DNA of 17,845 bases, taken from positions 1-17,845 of the forward strand of contig DASVBU010000047.1 of NCBI GenBank assembly GCA_036375695.1, written 5' to 3'. This stretch comes from ZC4RG35 sp036375695 (GTDB lineage: Bacteria > Actinomycetota > Acidimicrobiia > Spongiisociales > ZC4RG35). Positions 14,654 to 17,845 of this stretch are shown here, one piece after another. The notes under the pieces are model-generated. The model saw only the letters and a program-made list of their open reading frames with translations. It made no database searches and had not been told where the DNA came from. Numbering within the stretch: position 1 is the stretch's first letter; each line of letters starts with the position of its first letter. Made by a program: the position numbers and the translations under genes.

Positions 14654-15045
14654 CGGTCCAACCCCATCAAATCGGAAACCTGGCTCCGGAGGATGATCTC
14701 ACGCCGGTAGGAGCGGGCCACCTCCTGGATGCGCCGCTCCATCTCCTCTTCCATGTCCTCCAGCTTGTCGCGGAGACGATCCAGTTTCCTCTTCAACTGA
14801 CGGTTCTCCTCCTGGAGCTCGAGGACCCTCTTCACGCCCTCGAGGTTGAGTCCCTGGCTGGTCAGCTCCTGGATCAACTGGAGACGCTCGATGTCCTCCT
14901 GGGAGTAGCGGCGGGTGCCGCCCGGCGTCCGGTACGGCTCGATGAGGCCCTTGCGCTCGTAGATGCGCAGGGTCTGGGGGTGCATCCCCGCCAGCTCGGC
15001 CGCCACCGAGATGACGAACACCGCCCGGGAGGAACGGTCGCTCAT
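14650..15045 (-). CDS. hspR: Heat-shock repressor HspR (MerR family)
   Basis: This 131-aa protein has an N-terminal MerR winged helix: FVISVAAELAGMHPQTLRIYERKGLIEPYRTPGGTRRYSQEDIERL at residues 10-55. A dimerisation coiled coil follows (about 76-110, EENRQLKRKLDRLRDKLEDMEEEMERR). Actinobacterial HspR represses the dnaK operon and clpB at HAIR sites and uses DnaK as a co-repressor, so that free DnaK shuts the system off. The MHPQTLRIYERKGL run and the position after dnaJ identify it as HspR rather than another MerR protein. Its start overlaps dnaJ and its stop overlaps the 95-aa gene, both by 4 nt. The HAIR site for the dnaK promoter would lie outside the window; a degenerate one precedes clpB. 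Confidence 0.95.
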   Translation of the reverse strand: MSDRSSRAVFVISVAAELAGMHPQTLRIYERKGLIEPYRTPGGTRRYSQEDIERLQLIQELTSQGLNLEGVKRVLELQEENRQLKRKLDRLRDKLEDMEEEMERRIQEVARSYRREIILRSQVSDLMGLDR

Positions 15046-16169
15046 GCGTTACTCCATCTTCCCAGGTTGGACCGGGGGTTCTCGGTTTCGAGGGCCGCCA
15101 GGTCCTCGAGGAGCTTGCGCTCCTCCTTGGACACTCGTGAGGGTACGGCGATCTGAACCGTCACCAACAGGTCGCCCGCCTTGCCCGTTTCGGGGACGAT
15201 CCCCTTGCCGCGGACACGGAAGGTCTTGCCGCCGGGGGTGCCCGGCGGGATCTTCAGCTTCACCGCGCCGTCGAGCGTGGGGACCTCGATCCGGCTCCCC
15301 AGGGTCGCCTCCGTGTAGCTGATGGGGATGGTCAGGGTCAGGTCGTTGCCCCGGCGGCCGAAGACCTTGCTCGGTGCCACCCGGATCCGCACCAGGACGT
15401 CACCCGCCGGCCCGCCACCCGGGCCCGGGGCGCCCTTGCCCCTGAGTCTGAGGATCGAGCCGTCCTTGACTCCGGCCGGGACTTTCAGCTTGAGGTTGCG
15501 ACTGCGATGTTCCGACCCGGTGCCCCGGCACTTGGTGCACGGGCTCGAGATGACACGGCCGGAACCGCCGCACTGCGGGCACGGCTGGGAGAAGGAGAAG
15601 AAGCCCTGGTTCTGGGCCACCACGCCCCGGCCGCCGCACGTCGGGCACGTCGTGATGCTGGTGCCCGGCTCCGCTCCGCTACCGCCGCAGCGTGAGCAAG
15701 GGGCGGGCCCCCTGACGTTGATCGTGGTGGTGACACCGTGGGCCGCGTCTTCGAAGCTGATGCTCAGGTCGGTCTGGATGTCGGCGCCCCGCTGCGGACC
15801 GCGTCGCTGGGTACCGAAGCCGAAGAGGTCGCCGAAGCCGAACCCGCCGAGCAGGTCCTCGAGATCCTCGATGCGGACCTGCTGCTGGTAGCCGCCGAAA
15901 CCGCCCGGGCCGAACCCGCCGAAGCCGCCGCCGCTGGCGGCGACCCGCCGCACCTGGTCGTACTGGCGCCGCTGCTCGGCGTCGGACAGGACCGAATAGG
16001 CCTCCGAGATCTGCTTGAACCGCTCCTCGGCTCCCGGATCGTCCGGGTTGGCGTCGGGGTGGTTCTTCTGGGCGAGCTTCCGGTAGGCCTTCTTGATCTC
16101 ATCGGCGGTCGCGTTCTCATCGACCCCGAGGATCTCGTAGAAGTCCTTGTCCAGCCAGGACCGGTTCAT
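15042..16169 (-). CDS. dnaJ: Co-chaperone DnaJ (Hsp40, DnaJ1-like)
   Basis: The 375-aa protein is a full type I Hsp40. The J-domain covers residues 8-74 with the essential His-Pro-Asp at 37-39, which stimulates DnaK ATPase. A Gly/Phe-rich region spans about 79-125. The zinc domain has all four CXXCXGXG repeats: CSRCGGSG (158), CPTCGGRG (175), CPQCGGSG (197) and CTKCRGTG (211). Two C-terminal beta domains and a dimerisation tail follow. The opening WLDKDFYEILGV and the operon position match actinobacterial DnaJ1, the copy linked to dnaK. It overlaps grpE and hspR by 4 nt each. Nothing is missing compared with the family. Confidence 0.97.
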   Translation of the reverse strand: MNRSWLDKDFYEILGVDENATADEIKKAYRKLAQKNHPDANPDDPGAEERFKQISEAYSVLSDAEQRRQYDQVRRVAASGGGFGGFGPGGFGGYQQQVRIEDLEDLLGGFGFGDLFGFGTQRRGPQRGADIQTDLSISFEDAAHGVTTTINVRGPAPCSRCGGSGAEPGTSITTCPTCGGRGVVAQNQGFFSFSQPCPQCGGSGRVISSPCTKCRGTGSEHRSRNLKLKVPAGVKDGSILRLRGKGAPGPGGGPAGDVLVRIRVAPSKVFGRRGNDLTLTIPISYTEATLGSRIEVPTLDGAVKLKIPPGTPGGKTFRVRGKGIVPETGKAGDLLVTVQIAVPSRVSKEERKLLEDLAALETENPRSNLGRWSNA

Positions 16170-16727
16170 TCAGCCGAATCCAGCACCACCAGGGCCGCCC
16201 GGATGACGCGGCCCCGCAGTCGGTAACCACGACGAAGCTCCTCGGCCACCACCAGCTTCGAGGAGCCCTCGGGCGCCCCTACGGGCTCGTGCAGGTTCGG
16301 GTCGAACGGCTCGCCGACGGTCGGGATCACCTCGAGGCCCTCCTCCGCGAGAGCCTTGAGGAGCTGCTCCCGGGTGTTGATCATCCCCGCCAGGATCCCC
16401 TTCTCGCCCTCGGTCTTGGTGTCGACCTTGACCGCGGCATCGAAGGTGTCGAGGACGGGCAGGATCCGCTCCACGACCCGCTCGGCGGCGCGGTCGAGCA
16501 CCGTGGCGCTCTCCTTCGCCGTCCGCTTCCGGTAGTTGTCGAAGTCGGCGGCGACGCGCTTCAGGTCGTCGAGGAACCCGGCAGCCTCCTCACGTGCCTT
16601 CGCCACCTCCTCGAGGAGGACCTCGATGGCCTCCTCCGGGTCGTCCGGGAGCTCGATGCCGAGAGCCTCGGCGGTCGGTTCCGCCGGTTGCACCGCGGTG
16701 CCGTCCAGGGTCAGATCCTCGCTCGGC

Positions 16728-16735
<8 letters not shown>
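16166..16735 (-). CDS. grpE: Nucleotide-exchange factor GrpE
   Basis: GrpE releases ADP from DnaK and acts as a dimer. The 189-aa protein has an acidic, poorly conserved N-terminus (1-40), a long helix (about 40-90, EVAKAREEAAGFLDDLKRVAADFDNYRKRT) that dimerises, the short helical bundle around VERILPVLDTFDAAV, and the beta-wing at the end: GLEVIPTVGEPFDPNLHEPVG followed by GYRLRGRVIRAALVVL. FDPNLHEPVG and LRGRVIRAALVVV-type ends are diagnostic. The start overlaps the dnaK stop by 8 nt, and the stop overlaps dnaJ by 4 nt. Confidence 0.97.

Positions 16736-17845
<1,110 letters not shown>

Overview
The window is GC-rich and looks like a chromosomal segment from an actinobacterium. The main evidence is the heat-shock arrangement: a dnaK-grpE-dnaJ-hspR cluster with a MerR-type HspR repressor, a separate clpB, and a DnaK substrate-binding region that reads very much like the mycobacterial protein by eye. 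Lipoproteins and a membrane-anchored propeller protein with Thr-rich linkers, leaderless-type promoters and ATGA gene overlaps fit the same phylum. An uncultured member of Acidimicrobiia or a relative is my guess; nothing in the window proves the class.

Layout. (a) 1-2887, plus strand: the 3' part of a CapA-family metallophosphatase-like gene, one base from a membrane-anchored PQQ-type beta-propeller gene, then a small Thr-rich lipoprotein. (b) 2981-3751, minus: a second uncharacterised lipoprotein, followed by a 240-bp non-coding stretch full of hairpins and a 3x GGTACGR tandem. (c) 3992-6368, minus: a polar amino-acid ABC importer (binding lipoprotein, permease, ATPase), with a perfect 13-bp hairpin between binding protein and permease. 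(d) 6490-8564, minus: a three-gene unit of PadR repressor, a HAAS-like/NfeD fusion membrane protein and an SPFH (stomatin/band 7) protein, with a leaderless-type promoter overlapped by a palindrome. (e) 8666-11239, plus: clpB, divergent from padR, with one perfect HspR half-site over its probable -10. (f) 11312-12465, plus: a four-helix membrane protein and a soluble protein resembling DUF6544/DUF6920, overlapping by 4 nt. (g) 12484-13164, minus: a GNAT acetyltransferase, divergent from a second, secreted CapA-family gene (13203-14285, plus). (h) 14291-14339: two back-to-back hairpins. (i) 14366-17845, minus: dnaK (5' end outside the window), grpE, dnaJ, hspR and a 95-aa protein of unknown function, every junction overlapping by 4 or 8 nt.

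How they work together. HspR, DnaK, GrpE, DnaJ and ClpB form the actinobacterial heat-shock disaggregation circuit, with HspR expected to repress both the dnaK operon and clpB. The PadR/HAAS-NfeD/SPFH unit looks like a self-regulated membrane-microdomain module whose regulator partner domain is fused directly to the NfeD scaffold. The ABC importer is a complete classical operon. I see no tRNA, rRNA, CRISPR array, insertion sequence, phage gene or recognisable defence system. The most interesting candidates for something not well described are the PadR/HAAS-NfeD/SPFH unit, the 95-aa fifth gene of the dnaK operon, and the apparently split membrane/DUF6544-like pair.
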